A DNA stretch of 64,000 nucleotides from DMER64 sp049652385 (GTDB lineage: Bacteria > Bacteroidota > Bacteroidia > Bacteroidales > UBA932). Both the position numbers and the translations under genes were made by a program. Where the stretch lies: assembly GCA_049652385.1 (NCBI GenBank), contig JBASDX010000001.1, positions 62,001 to 126,000 of the forward strand. The letters are read 5' to 3'. Positions 23,968-32,827 of the stretch are shown here, one piece after another (within the stretch, counting starts at the first letter, position 1; each line of letters begins with the position of its first letter). The notes under the pieces are model-generated. The model saw only the letters and a list, made by a program, of their open reading frames with translations, was not told the DNA's origin and did not search any database.

Positions 23968-24330
23968 ATGGCGTTATCAAAACAAGCAAGAAGACAAAGA
24001 ATAAGATACCGCATACGCAAGCGGATATCGGGCACTCCTGAACGTCCCAGAATGGCGGTATATAGGAGCAACAAACAGATTTACGTGCAATTTATTGACG
24101 ATATCAAAGGAATAACTCTGGCACAGGCATCCTCAAAAGATGCGTTGTTGGCAGAAGACATAAAAGGAAAAACTCCCATCGAAGCAGCCGCTCTGGTAGG
24201 CAAACTGGCTGCAGAACGTGCTTTGGAAAAAGGAATAACGGCCGTTTCTTTTGACAGGGGAGGGTATCTTTTTCACGGAAGAGTAAAAAGTTTAGCTGAT
24301 GCTGCCAGAGAAGGCGGTCTTAAATTCTAA
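23968..24330 (+). CDS. rplR: 50S ribosomal protein L18
   Basis: 120 residues; RIRKRISGTPERPRMAVYRS and the FDRGGYLFHGRVKSLADAAR end. Partner of 5S rRNA with L5. A Shine-Dalgarno-like TAGGAGG (23954-23960) precedes the ATG, unusual in this phylum. Confidence 0.98.
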   Translation: MALSKQARRQRIRYRIRKRISGTPERPRMAVYRSNKQIYVQFIDDIKGITLAQASSKDALLAEDIKGKTPIEAAALVGKLAAERALEKGITAVSFDRGGYLFHGRVKSLADAAREGGLKF

Positions 24331-24337
24331 GAAGGAT

Positions 24338-24856
24338 ATGGTTAACATTAAAGCAAAAAGAGTTAAAGCTGCAGACCTTGATCTGAAAGACCGTCTTGTA
24401 GCTATCAAGCGAGTCACCAAAGTAACAAAAGGCGGTCGTAATTTTAGTTTTACCGCTGTAGTTGTGGTAGGCGATGAAAAAGGAGTGGTTGGATACGGTC
24501 TGGGTAAAGCAGGTGAAGTTACATCTGCCATATCCAAGGGAATTGAAGAAGCGAAGAAAAATTTGTACCGTGTTTCCATCATAGGTGAAACCATTCCTCA
24601 TGAAATAATAGGAAAATTCGGAGGAGCACGCGTATTCATGAAGCCTGCGGCACCCGGAACGGGAGTAATTGCCGGAGGAGCCATGAGGGCTGTATTTGAA
24701 TCTGTTGGTATTAACGACGTATTGGCCAAATCCCAGGGATCGTCCAACCCGCATAACCTGGTAAAAGCAACGGTACACGCATTGCTGGACATGCGCGATG
24801 CTTACGAGGTAGCCGGAGTACGTGGTATTGCCATGGATAAAGTATTTAACGGATAG
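24338..24856 (+). CDS. rpsE: 30S ribosomal protein S5
   Basis: 172 residues; DLKDRLVAIKRVTKVTKGGR and GEVTSAISKGIEEAKKNL are diagnostic. Involved in decoding fidelity. The ATG at 24338 begins 8 bp after rplR; the frame is open upstream within rplR. Confidence 0.97.
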   Translation: MVNIKAKRVKAADLDLKDRLVAIKRVTKVTKGGRNFSFTAVVVVGDEKGVVGYGLGKAGEVTSAISKGIEEAKKNLYRVSIIGETIPHEIIGKFGGARVFMKPAAPGTGVIAGGAMRAVFESVGINDVLAKSQGSSNPHNLVKATVHALLDMRDAYEVAGVRGIAMDKVFNG

Positions 24857-24867
24857 GAGAATAAGCT

Positions 24868-25050
24868 ATGGAAATTTGGAGAATCAAACAGATAAAGAGC
24901 AGTAATTCTGCCACTAAACGTCAGATTGCCACCCTGGAAGCTTTAGGACTCCGTAGAATCAATCATTTTGTAGAAAAAGAAGCTACTCCGGTCATCAGGG
25001 GCATGGTAGAAAAAGTACGCCACCTGGTTACGGTTGAAGAAGTAAAGTAA
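24868..25050 (+). CDS. rpmD: 50S ribosomal protein L30
   Basis: 60 residues; WRIKQIKSSNSATKRQIATL and the GMVEKVRHLVTVEE end fit L30. Normal length. Confidence 0.96.
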   Translation: MEIWRIKQIKSSNSATKRQIATLEALGLRRINHFVEKEATPVIRGMVEKVRHLVTVEEVK

Positions 25051-25063
25051 AGGAGGACACTAT

Positions 25064-25513
25064 ATGAATTTATCTAATTTAAAACCTGCAAAAGGGTCTG
25101 TGAACAAAAGAAAACGCATTGGACGGGGCGAAGGCTCCGGACGCGGCGGACAGTCCACACGTGGACACAAAGGAGCACAGTCCAGGTCCGGATATGCCCG
25201 CAAAATGGGCTTTGAAGGAGGACAGATGCCCTTGCAGCGCAGAGTTCCCAAGTTTGGATTCAAAAACAGGAGCAGGGTTGTTTACAAAGCCATAAACCTC
25301 TCTACTTTACAAGCTCTTCATGAGAAGACAGGTATTTCCGATTTTGACCTGAATGTATTTATTGACCAAGGTCTTGTTTCTAAGAATGATTTGGTCAAGA
25401 TTCTGGGAAATGGAGACCTGCACGCTAAATTGAACGTAACTGCACATGGTTTTTCCAGGAAAGCGAAAGAAGCTATTGAGGCCAGGGAAGGGAAGGCAGA
25501 AATTATGGAATAA
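25064..25513 (+). CDS. rplO: 50S ribosomal protein L15
   Basis: 149 residues; GSVNKRKRIGRGEGSGRGG and GFEGGQMPLQRRVPKFGF. Late assembly protein. A strong AAAGGAGG (25049-25056) lies 7 nt before the ATG. Confidence 0.97.
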   Translation: MNLSNLKPAKGSVNKRKRIGRGEGSGRGGQSTRGHKGAQSRSGYARKMGFEGGQMPLQRRVPKFGFKNRSRVVYKAINLSTLQALHEKTGISDFDLNVFIDQGLVSKNDLVKILGNGDLHAKLNVTAHGFSRKAKEAIEAREGKAEIME

Positions 25514-25532
25514 CCCAGAACAAGCCTGAAAA

Positions 25533-26852
25533 ATGAAGAAACTGATAGAAACCATAAAAAACATTTTCAAAATTGAAGAACTGCGTAATCGTATTGTTTA
25601 CACGGTTTTGCTTCTTTTGATATACAGGTTGGGCAGTTTTGTGGTACTTCCCGGCATAGATCCTATGCAATTGACCAATCTGAAAGCCCAAACGGCGGGC
25701 GGTCTGATTGGACTGCTGAACATGTTTTCCGGTGGAGCTTTTGGTAACGCATCTATTTTTGCACTAGGTGTGATGCCCTATATTTCCGCTTCTATTGTCA
25801 TCCAGCTTTTAGGGATTATGATTCCATATTTTCAGAGGATGCAGCGGGAAGGAGAAAGCGGACAACGTAAAATCAACCAATGGACACGTTATCTGACCAT
25901 CCTTATTCTGGCGCTCCAGGGACCTGCTTACCTTACGAACCTGCATGCCCAGCTTCCCGAATCGGCTTTCCTGCTGAGCGGTTTTTCGTTTAACATTTTT
26001 GCCACGATAGTACTTATCGGAGGTACCATGTTTATTATGTGGCTGGGTGAAAGAATCACCGACCGTGGGTTGGGTAATGGTATTTCCCTGATTATTATGG
26101 TGGGCATTGTGGCACGACTGCCGTTTGCTTTTACGGCCGAGGTAGGTGCCCGTTTGGGGCAGACTGCCGGAGGCTTACTGATGCTGGTTGTGGAATTGAT
26201 AGTATTATTTTTTATCTTTATTGCTTCCATTGCCCTTGTGCAAGGTGTTCGAAAAGTACCGGTACAGTACGCAAAACGTATTGTAGGCAACAAGCAGTAT
26301 GGAGGAGTACGGCAATATATTCCCTTGAAAATCAACGCTGCCGGTGTTATGCCCATTATTTTTGCACAAGCCTTGATGCTCTTTCCCATGATTTTTGCCA
26401 GCTTTGACGCCACGCGGGGATTTGCAGCGGTTATGAGCAACATGCAGGGCTTTTGGTACAACTTTGTGTTTTTCATATTGGTGGTTGCCTTTACGTATTT
26501 TTATACGGCTGTTACCGTGAATCCCACCAATATGGCTGAGGATATGAAAAAGAACGGCGGCTTTATTCCCGGTGTTAAACCCGGTAAAAAAACAGCCGAA
26601 TACCTTGATACCGTAATGTCCCGCATTACGCTGCCGGGCTCCATATTTTTGGGACTCGTTGCCATTATGCCGGTTTTTGCGCGTATGATGGGTGTGGATA
26701 CGCAATTTGCTCAGTTCTATGGAGGAACGTCTCTGCTGATTTTGGTGGGTGTTATCCTGGACACATTGCAGCAAATTGAAAGCCATCTTCTGATGCGTCA
26801 TTACGATGGGCTGATGAAGACAGGAAGGCTGACAGGCCGTTCCAACAGGTAA
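25533..26852 (+). CDS. secY: Preprotein translocase subunit SecY
   Basis: A 439-residue integral membrane protein forming the Sec channel, with ten hydrophobic segments. Seen: the first helix with YRLGSFVVLPGID, the plug region GGLIGLLNMFSGGA, GNGISLIIMVGI, and VNPTNMAEDMKKNGGFIPG before the last helices. Located between rplO and map, its standard place in the spc operon. Confidence 0.98.
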   Translation: MKKLIETIKNIFKIEELRNRIVYTVLLLLIYRLGSFVVLPGIDPMQLTNLKAQTAGGLIGLLNMFSGGAFGNASIFALGVMPYISASIVIQLLGIMIPYFQRMQREGESGQRKINQWTRYLTILILALQGPAYLTNLHAQLPESAFLLSGFSFNIFATIVLIGGTMFIMWLGERITDRGLGNGISLIIMVGIVARLPFAFTAEVGARLGQTAGGLLMLVVELIVLFFIFIASIALVQGVRKVPVQYAKRIVGNKQYGGVRQYIPLKINAAGVMPIIFAQALMLFPMIFASFDATRGFAAVMSNMQGFWYNFVFFILVVAFTYFYTAVTVNPTNMAEDMKKNGGFIPGVKPGKKTAEYLDTVMSRITLPGSIFLGLVAIMPVFARMMGVDTQFAQFYGGTSLLILVGVILDTLQQIESHLLMRHYDGLMKTGRLTGRSNR

Positions 26853-26870
26853 AAAAGAATAGTTCTTTGT

Positions 26871-27653
26871 TTGATGAATTATATTAAAACCGAAGAAGAA
26901 ATAGCGCTTTTGCGCGAGAACGGGATTCTGGTTTCCAAAACTCTGGCAGAAGTTGGCCGCCATATAGCTCCGGGTGTGACGACAAAGGAGCTGGATGCAC
27001 TGGCGGAAACGTACATAAGAGACCACGGAGCCGTGCCTGCCTTCCTCGGTTATAATGGTTTTCCCCATTCCTTATGTATCTCCGTCAACGCTGTGGTGGT
27101 GCACGGAATTCCGAGTGATTACAGGTTGCAGGAGGGAGATATCGTTTCCATCGATTGCGGAACAAAGTATAAGGGTTTTTTTGGAGACTCGGCTTACACA
27201 TTTGCCGTAGGCCAGGTGTCCAAAGCGGCTGAACTCCTTATGCAGACGACCCGTCAATCACTTTTTGAAGGTATTGGGAAAGCTTTTGCCGGTAACCGCG
27301 TTGGCGATATCGGCGCTGCTGTTCAAACTTACGTAGAGGGATACGGGTATTCCGTGGTAAGAGAAATGGTCGGGCACGGAATAGGAAGCAGGCTGCATGA
27401 AAAGCCTGATGTTCCCAATTACGGCCGGCCGGGTCAGGGGAAACAGCTGGCAGAGGGGATGGTTCTGTGTATTGAACCTATGATTAATGAGGGAGGAAGA
27501 GGTGTTTATCTGGAACGCGACGGATGGACCCTGAGAACAGCAGATAACAGGAATTCGGCGCATTACGAGCTCATGGTTGTAATACGTAAAGACAAGGCTG
27601 AAATTCTGTCCACGTTTGCCTTCATTGAAAGGCCTGATGATATAAATATTTGA
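26871..27653 (+). CDS. map: Methionine aminopeptidase, type I
   Basis: 260 residues. It removes initiator methionine from nascent proteins. The five metal ligands are in the expected contexts: DCGTKYKGFFGDSAY (two Asp), GHGIGSRLHEKPDVPN (His), CIEPMINEGG (Glu) and the C-terminal HYELMVVI (Glu). Coupled with secY and infA. Confidence 0.97.
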   Translation: MMNYIKTEEEIALLRENGILVSKTLAEVGRHIAPGVTTKELDALAETYIRDHGAVPAFLGYNGFPHSLCISVNAVVVHGIPSDYRLQEGDIVSIDCGTKYKGFFGDSAYTFAVGQVSKAAELLMQTTRQSLFEGIGKAFAGNRVGDIGAAVQTYVEGYGYSVVREMVGHGIGSRLHEKPDVPNYGRPGQGKQLAEGMVLCIEPMINEGGRGVYLERDGWTLRTADNRNSAHYELMVVIRKDKAEILSTFAFIERPDDINI

Positions 27654-27679
27654 TAACATGAAGATTAAAGATTGACAAC

Positions 27680-27898
27680 ATGCCCAAACAACCTGCCATA
27701 GAAAAAGAAGGTGTCATTATTGAAGCATTGTCCAACGCCATGTTCCGTGTGGAATTGGATAACGGACATGTGATTATTGCACATATTTCCGGGAAAATGA
27801 GGATGCATTACATCCGGATATTGCCGGGTGACAGGGTACGGGTAGAAATGTCTCCCTATGATCTTACCAAAGGTCGCATAACCTTTAGGTATAAGTAA
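27680..27898 (+). CDS. infA: Translation initiation factor IF-1
   Basis: 72 residues; the single OB fold with EGVIIEALSNAMFRVELDNG, HISGKMRMHYIRILPGDRV and the end KGRITFRYK is typical. It blocks the A site during initiation. Confidence 0.98.
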   Translation: MPKQPAIEKEGVIIEALSNAMFRVELDNGHVIIAHISGKMRMHYIRILPGDRVRVEMSPYDLTKGRITFRYK

Positions 27899-27919
27899 TA
27901 CGATTTAAAGATTACAGCA

Positions 27920-28036
27920 ATGAAAGTAAAAGCATCCGTAAAAAAGCGCAGCGAAGATTGTAAAATCGTAAGACGCAAGGGGCGTCTCTATGTTATTTGC
28001 AAAAAGAACCCCAAGTTCAAAATGCGCCAGGGATAG
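27920..28036 (+). CDS. rpmJ: 50S ribosomal protein L36, zinc-free form
   Basis: A 38-residue protein (MKVKASVKKRSEDCKIVRRK ... KMRQG), 21 bp after infA. Of the four zinc ligands of the C-plus form, only C14 and C27 remain; position 11 is Ser and the His is replaced by KF with a one-residue insertion, so zinc cannot be held. This is the C-minus form. Confidence 0.95.
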   Translation: MKVKASVKKRSEDCKIVRRKGRLYVICKKNPKFKMRQG

Positions 28037-28070
28037 GTTTAAGTAAAATCAAAAAAAAGGAATATACATT

Positions 28071-28448
28071 ATGGCACGAATAGCCGGAGTTGACTTACCA
28101 AACAACAAGCGCGGAGAAATAGGGTTAACCTATATCTACGGGATAGGCCGCAGCTCTGCCAATGCTATCCTTTCCAAAGCCGGGGTTGACCCCGATATTA
28201 AGGTAAAGGACTGGAATGATGATCAGATTGCAGCTATCCGCTCGCTCATTGCAGCAGAATACAAAATTGAAGGTGAACTGCGTTCATCGGTACAAATGAA
28301 CATCAAAAGATTGATGGACATAGGTTGCTACAGAGGCATACGCCATCGTATAGGATTGCCTGTACGCGGTCAGACTACAAAAAATAACGCCCGTACCCGT
28401 AAAGGACGTAAGAAAACGGTAGCCAACAAGAAGAAAGCAACCAAATAA
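28071..28448 (+). CDS. rpsM: 30S ribosomal protein S13
   Basis: 125 residues; MARIAGVDLPNNKRGEIGL, the YIYGIGRSSA motif and RGQTTKNNARTRKGRKKT. Located in the subunit head. Followed by rpsK, rpsD, rpoA and rplQ as in the alpha operon. Confidence 0.98.
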   Translation: MARIAGVDLPNNKRGEIGLTYIYGIGRSSANAILSKAGVDPDIKVKDWNDDQIAAIRSLIAAEYKIEGELRSSVQMNIKRLMDIGCYRGIRHRIGLPVRGQTTKNNARTRKGRKKTVANKKKATK

Positions 28449-28459
28449 CGAGTAAGATT

Positions 28460-28852
28460 ATGGCAAAAAAAACGAGTACTTCCAATAAGAAGAAAGTGGT
28501 CAAGGTGGATACCCACGGTCAGGCACATATTTCTTCTACATTTAACAATGTGATAGTTACCCTTACCAATAGCGAAGGACAGGTTATCAGCTGGTCTTCT
28601 GCAGGAAAGATGGGTTTTCGCGGTTCTAAAAAGAATACGCCGTATGCAGCTCAAACGGCTGCGGCCGATTGTGCAAAAGTCGCATACGATATGGGATTAC
28701 GTAAAGTGAAAGCGTATGTGAAAGGTCCGGGTTCCGGACGTGAGTCTGCCATTCGCACCATTCACGGAGCCGGTATTGAAGTTACGGAAATAATTGATGT
28801 TACCCCGCTTCCTCATAACGGGTGCCGTCCCAAGGCACGTCGCAGGGTATAA
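28460..28852 (+). CDS. rpsK: 30S ribosomal protein S11
   Basis: 130 residues; GQAHISSTFNNVIVTLTNS and GAGIEVTEIIDVTPLPHNG are diagnostic. Platform protein of the small subunit. Confidence 0.98.
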   Translation: MAKKTSTSNKKKVVKVDTHGQAHISSTFNNVIVTLTNSEGQVISWSSAGKMGFRGSKKNTPYAAQTAAADCAKVAYDMGLRKVKAYVKGPGSGRESAIRTIHGAGIEVTEIIDVTPLPHNGCRPKARRRV

Positions 28853-28877
28853 TGGCTGATTATTAAAATTAAGAACG

Positions 28878-29483
28878 ATGGCAAGATATATAGGTCCAAA
28901 GACAAAGATAGCGCGTAAATTTGGTGAACCCATTTACGGACCCAATAAGTATTTTGAAAGAAAGAACTATCCTCCCGGACAACACGGGATGATGAAAAGA
29001 CGGAGAAAAACTTCCGAATACGGCATTCAGCTTAAGGAAAAACAAAAAGTCAAGTATACGTACGGACTTCTGGAACGCCAGTTCCACAATTTGTTTAAAA
29101 AAGCCAACTCCATGAAAGGACGTACAGGTGAGAACCTGTTGCTATTATTGGAAAGCCGGTTAGATAATATTGTTTTCAGAATGGGAATAGCTCCTTCCAG
29201 GCAAGCTGCCCGTCAGTTGGTCACGCACCGTCACATTACGGTTGACGGTAAGATTTGCAATATCCCCTCGGCTTTGGTTCGTCCCGGCTCATTGGTAGCT
29301 GTAAGGGAACGCTCCAAGAACCTTGAAGTCATTCAGGAAAACATTTCGCGCAGCGTCAGCAAATATCCTTGGATAGAATGGGACGTCGCTTCTGTGTCGG
29401 GGAAATTTTTGAATTATCCGGACAGGACAGAAATACCTGAACCTATCAATGAACAATTAATTGTGGAGTTGTACTCCAAATAA
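28878..29483 (+). CDS. rpsD: 30S ribosomal protein S4
   Basis: 201 residues; MARYIGPKTKIARKFGEPIY and an S4 RNA-binding domain starting RLDNIVFRMGIAPSRQAARQ. Primary 16S rRNA binder, often an autoregulator of the alpha operon. Confidence 0.98.
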   Translation: MARYIGPKTKIARKFGEPIYGPNKYFERKNYPPGQHGMMKRRRKTSEYGIQLKEKQKVKYTYGLLERQFHNLFKKANSMKGRTGENLLLLLESRLDNIVFRMGIAPSRQAARQLVTHRHITVDGKICNIPSALVRPGSLVAVRERSKNLEVIQENISRSVSKYPWIEWDVASVSGKFLNYPDRTEIPEPINEQLIVELYSK

Positions 29484-29499
29484 TTTTTAAATTTTTACA

Positions 29500-30522
29500 A
29501 TGGCCATTTTAGCATTTCAAAAGCCCGATAAAGTAATTATGCTGGAATCTACCGATACGTTCGGCCGTTTTGAGTTTCGCCCGTTGGAACCCGGATACGC
29601 CACGACTATCGGTAACGCACTCCGCAGGATACTATTGTCCTCCTTGGAAGGATATGCTCTGACGTACGTCAGGATAGACGGTGTTGAACATGAATTTGCA
29701 ACCATTCCCGGTGTCATAGAGAATGTGGTGGATATCATTCTTAACCTCAAACAGGTAAGGTTTAAGAGGATGATTGAAGATTTTGAAGAAGAAACCATTA
29801 CTGTTACGGTCAAAGGAAAAGAAACCTTTACGGCAGAAGATATTTCCGGACAACTGAATTATTTTAAAATATTGAATCCTGAACTTGTCATCTGCCACAT
29901 GGAGCCTTCTGTTACCCTTACCATGGAATTCCACATAGGAAAGGGTCGTGGTTATGTGCCTGCAGAAGAAAACAGGATAGAAAACGCACCTTTTGGGTTA
30001 ATTGCCATGGATGCCATTTATACACCCATAAAGAACGTAAATTACCTGATGGAATATTTCCGCGTGGAACAAAAGACCGACTATGAGAAATTGATCCTGG
30101 AAGTGACGACTGACGGATCTATCCATCCTAAAGATGCTTTGAAAGAAGCAGCAAAAATTTTGATACATCACTTTTTGCTGTTTTCAGATGAGCGTATCAG
30201 TCTGGAATTGCCGGAAGAAGAGAAAGGTGTAGAACTGGACGAAGAATCTTTGCGTATGCGTCAGTTGTTGTTGACTAAACTTTCAGAAGTGGAGATTTCC
30301 GTAAGGGCACTCAACTGTCTGAAAGCTGCAGATATAGAAACGTTTGCAGATTTAGTTTCTATACCCAGGCACGAATTGATGAAATTCCGCAATTTTGGGA
30401 AAAAGTCATTGTCAGAAATTGATTTACTCATGGAAAACATGAATCTTTCTTTTGGGATTGACGTCACCAAGTATAACATTGAAAAGAAAGTAAAGAAGTA
30501 TGAGACACAGAAAGAAAGTTAA
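29500..30522 (+). CDS. rpoA: RNA polymerase alpha subunit
   Basis: 340 residues. N-terminal assembly domain (about 1-235) with RFEFRPLEPGYATTIGNALR; C-terminal domain (about 255-320) with EVEISVRALNCLKAADI and FRNFGKKSLSEIDLLM, which contacts DNA and activators. The 3' end overlaps rplQ by 23 bp. Confidence 0.98.
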   Translation: MAILAFQKPDKVIMLESTDTFGRFEFRPLEPGYATTIGNALRRILLSSLEGYALTYVRIDGVEHEFATIPGVIENVVDIILNLKQVRFKRMIEDFEEETITVTVKGKETFTAEDISGQLNYFKILNPELVICHMEPSVTLTMEFHIGKGRGYVPAEENRIENAPFGLIAMDAIYTPIKNVNYLMEYFRVEQKTDYEKLILEVTTDGSIHPKDALKEAAKILIHHFLLFSDERISLELPEEEKGVELDEESLRMRQLLLTKLSEVEISVRALNCLKAADIETFADLVSIPRHELMKFRNFGKKSLSEIDLLMENMNLSFGIDVTKYNIEKKVKKYETQKES

Positions 30523-31258
30523 TTTACTGGGAAGGAAAGCCGGACATCGCAAGGCTATGATGGCCAATATGTCTTCGTCCCTTATCAAACATAAACGAAT
30601 AGAGACAACAGTGCCTAAAGCCAAGGCATTACGTGTATATGTGGAACCTTTGATTACGAAATCGAAGAACGATACAACGCATTCGCGAAGAACGGTTTTT
30701 GCTTATTTGAAAGACAAAGAAGCAGTGAGCGAATTGTTCCGCGTGGTAGCGCCTAAAGTAGCCGATCGTCCGGGTGGATACACACGTATTGTAAAAACCG
30801 GATTCCGGGAAGGAGACGGTGCAGACATGGCCATTATTGAATTGGTTGATTTTAACGAAGCTGCATTAGCCGGTACGACCAAGAAAGAGGAGAAGAAAGG
30901 TACACGCCGGGGCCGCTCCCGTCGCAGCTCAGCCGCCGCCGCTCCTGCTGCCGCCGCTCCTGCCGTTGCCCCCATCGAAGCTGCTGACGCCGCTGCTGTC
31001 GAGCAAGCCGCTCCTGCAGCCGAAAAAGCCTCGGCAAAAAAAGCACCCGCGAAGAAAACCCCGGCCAAGAAAGCCGCTGCCGTCGATGCTGCTCAGGAAG
31101 TTCCTGCCGAGGAAACTTCTGCAGCTGCTCCTGAAGCTGCCGCTGCCGCCGAAGAAGCTCCTGCTCCCGCTGAGGAACCCGCACCCGAGGTCCCCGTTGA
31201 GGAAGTTGCTCCCGCAGAGGAAACTCCGGCTACCGCCGAGGAACCCGCAGCTGAATAA
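30500..31258 (+). CDS. rplQ: 50S ribosomal protein L17 with a long Ala/Pro/Lys/Glu tail
   Basis: 252 residues, twice the usual length. Residues 1-125 are a normal L17 core (MRHRKKVNLLGRKAGHRKAM, GGYTRIVKTGFREGDGADMA). Then come a basic stretch (127-144), an Ala/Pro stretch (145-176), an AKKAPAKKTPAKKAAA segment (179-194) resembling histone H1 tails, and an acidic Pro/Ala/Glu tail (200-252). The tail is low complexity and probably disordered; its DNA is strikingly G+C rich. Shorter low-complexity L17 tails occur in Bacteroidota; the role is unknown. Last gene of the cluster, followed by a terminator. Confidence 0.95.
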   Translation: MRHRKKVNLLGRKAGHRKAMMANMSSSLIKHKRIETTVPKAKALRVYVEPLITKSKNDTTHSRRTVFAYLKDKEAVSELFRVVAPKVADRPGGYTRIVKTGFREGDGADMAIIELVDFNEAALAGTTKKEEKKGTRRGRSRRSSAAAAPAAAAPAVAPIEAADAAAVEQAAPAAEKASAKKAPAKKTPAKKAAAVDAAQEVPAEETSAAAPEAAAAAEEAPAPAEEPAPEVPVEEVAPAEETPATAEEPAAE

Positions 31259-31264
31259 ATACGC

Positions 31265-31292
31265 TGTACCGGCTACTGCAGTTGCCGGTACA
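31265..31292 (+). other. Hairpin after rplQ
   Basis: Perfect 9-bp stem TGTACCGGC (31265-31273) / GCCGGTACA (31284-31292) with a 10-nt loop and no T run. It directly precedes the terminator and may protect the mRNA 3' end. Confidence 0.5.
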
Positions 31293-31309
31293 CCATTCAT
31301 TTACATAGG

Positions 31310-31336
31310 TGCCGGCCTGACCAGCCGGCATTTTTT
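31310..31336 (+). terminator. Intrinsic terminator of the ribosomal cluster
   Basis: TGCCGGC (31310-31316), 7-nt loop, GCCGGCA (31324-31330), then TTTTTT. Ends the rplP-rplQ transcript. Confidence 0.85.
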
Positions 31337-31367
31337 ATTTTTCAGTTGCTTGTTTTTAATACATTTA

Positions 31368-32306
31368 CTACCAGGGATCGGGTAAAAGATCTTCTGCCCG
31401 GATTTCGTTGTTAAAGTATTTTTCCAGGACACCCAATGGGTAAGGTAAACAGCGTGCTAACTGGCTTAGGCTTGCTCTCTTCTCTCTTAATAAAGCAGCT
31501 ACTTTAAACATATCTTTCTTACGAAGCATCATGAAAGAGGAACCCTTTTTATTTTGTGCCATCCATTCATCAATAAACAAACACACTTCCAGGTCATTTA
31601 TCTTCCTGACTCTTTCTGTTATTTTTTTATAATCAAGTTGTTTTTTAACCTTTGTTCGCATCCAGGACTCAACATTGAGGACGGTCCACTCCAATGCAGA
31701 TACTTTATTCATATGATAGGCGAAATTTCTTACAGACCGGTAATAGTTTTCTACTATCTTCGTTTCTAAGATATTATCATGTATTAATAAACCGTTGGCA
31801 TCTAAAACGTAACCTTGTGGAAGTTTTGTTTTCCATGGAATAAACTTTCTCTCTTCTTTCCAACTGAGTATAGGCTCATAAGTGGGGCTGGTACCATACT
31901 CTTTCATAAAATAGTACCGGACGGAACAAAACGGATAACCACTTGGATAGGCTACGACATTGTGGTGGACTCCATTTCTTAACACATAAGTGATAGCATC
32001 CAGCGTATGCTCGAAAGTAGTCAGTTCAACTGAGTGAAAGCGGGCTAGTCCCAAAGAACCTTCCCGTCCATATTTGTAGTTAAACCATTTTGTGTAACCA
32101 ATTCGCAGTGCAGCAACATACTTGCTTGGATTTGCTGTTTCTGCAATAATGTGAAAATGGTTAGACATAAATGCATATGCTAAAATTTTCGTATCGTAAC
32201 GATAGGCTGTTAAAAACGCCTTATTAATTCCTTGGTAGTAATCTTCTGTAACCCGGAACATTACTTCACCTGAACTAACACAAAGATGATAAAGCTTTTT
32301 TTTCAT
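31368..32306 (-). CDS. REP-associated tyrosine transposase (Y1/HUH, RAYT-like)
   Basis: A 312-residue single-strand DNA transposase of the IS200-like Y1 superfamily. The HUH motif is H50-F-H52 (FMSNHFHII), and the expected catalytic tyrosine is Y71 in GYTKWFNYKYGREGSLG, a RAYT-type block. The C-terminal half (about 140-312) is unassigned apart from a possible helix-turn-helix near the end (RASLSQLARCLPYPLGVLEK). The ATG at 32306 is chosen; upstream residues would be read out of the repeat array. Its 5' flank holds inverted repeats ending in GTAG, the tetranucleotide that RAYTs recognise. Such enzymes are domesticated rather than mobile on their own. The gene looks intact. Confidence 0.85.
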   Translation of the reverse strand: MKKKLYHLCVSSGEVMFRVTEDYYQGINKAFLTAYRYDTKILAYAFMSNHFHIIAETANPSKYVAALRIGYTKWFNYKYGREGSLGLARFHSVELTTFEHTLDAITYVLRNGVHHNVVAYPSGYPFCSVRYYFMKEYGTSPTYEPILSWKEERKFIPWKTKLPQGYVLDANGLLIHDNILETKIVENYYRSVRNFAYHMNKVSALEWTVLNVESWMRTKVKKQLDYKKITERVRKINDLEVCLFIDEWMAQNKKGSSFMMLRKKDMFKVAALLREKRASLSQLARCLPYPLGVLEKYFNNEIRAEDLLPDPW

Positions 32307-32461
32307 AAGATCTTCCCTCCTTTCCAACTTAGAGTAGCCTAAAGTTATGTATTCTAGATGTAGTCTGCAAGAAAATTTTGAGGTGGTAAGTAGTATTTTT
32401 TTGTTTGTTGTGTTAACGTGGTGAGTAGTAATTTTTTGTGGAAAAAAGCATTCGAGATGCA

Positions 32462-32715
32462 CTTACCACCTCGGCAAGGAAATGCAGTTTTCGAGGATAT
32501 TCGTGCAAGGTGGTAAGTAGGATTTCTTGACGTATTGATGTAAGGAGCAGGGGTACAGGATTTTGTGAGAAATGCCGAATTCAGGGTACTTACCACCTCG
32601 GCAAGGAAGTGCGGTTTTCGGGTGTATTCGTGCAAGGTGGTAAGTAGGATTTCTTGACGTGCTGATATAAGGAGCAGGGGTACAGCAGTTTGCGGAAAAT
32701 GCCGAGTCCAAAGTA
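32462..32715. repeat. Two tandem 127-bp units
   Basis: Unit 1 is 32462-32588 and unit 2 is 32589-32715. Each holds a CTTACCACCTCGGCAAGG arm, a 38-bp centre, an AAGGTGGTAAGTAG arm (palindrome span 56 bp) and a conserved block GATTTCTTGACGT then AAGGAGCAGGGGTACAG. Each palindrome plus spacer resembles a REP/BIME unit. Confidence 0.85.
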
Positions 32716-32819
32716 CTTACCACCTCGGCCAAAGAGGCTGTTTTTGACGTTAGGGAAATGATTCATGTACGAAAGTAATGCGAAAAATCGGCTTTTATGC
32801 CGGAACGAATTGAAAAGTT

Positions 32820-32827
32820 TATCTTTG
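32820..32827 (+). promoter_or_regulatory. -7 element for tgt
   Basis: TATCTTTG, 4 nt before the tgt ATG. A start site about 4 nt downstream would give a leaderless mRNA. Confidence 0.55.

Noticed and set aside
30703..31300. Long minus-strand frames rich in Ala, Arg, Gly and Ser opposite the L17 tail
   Set aside because: They mirror the low-complexity G+C-rich repeat codons of rplQ and have no independent support.
32382..32730. Possible CRISPR array
   Set aside because: Only about two full units with a 127-bp period, units similar along their whole length rather than short repeats with unique spacers, and no cas genes nearby.
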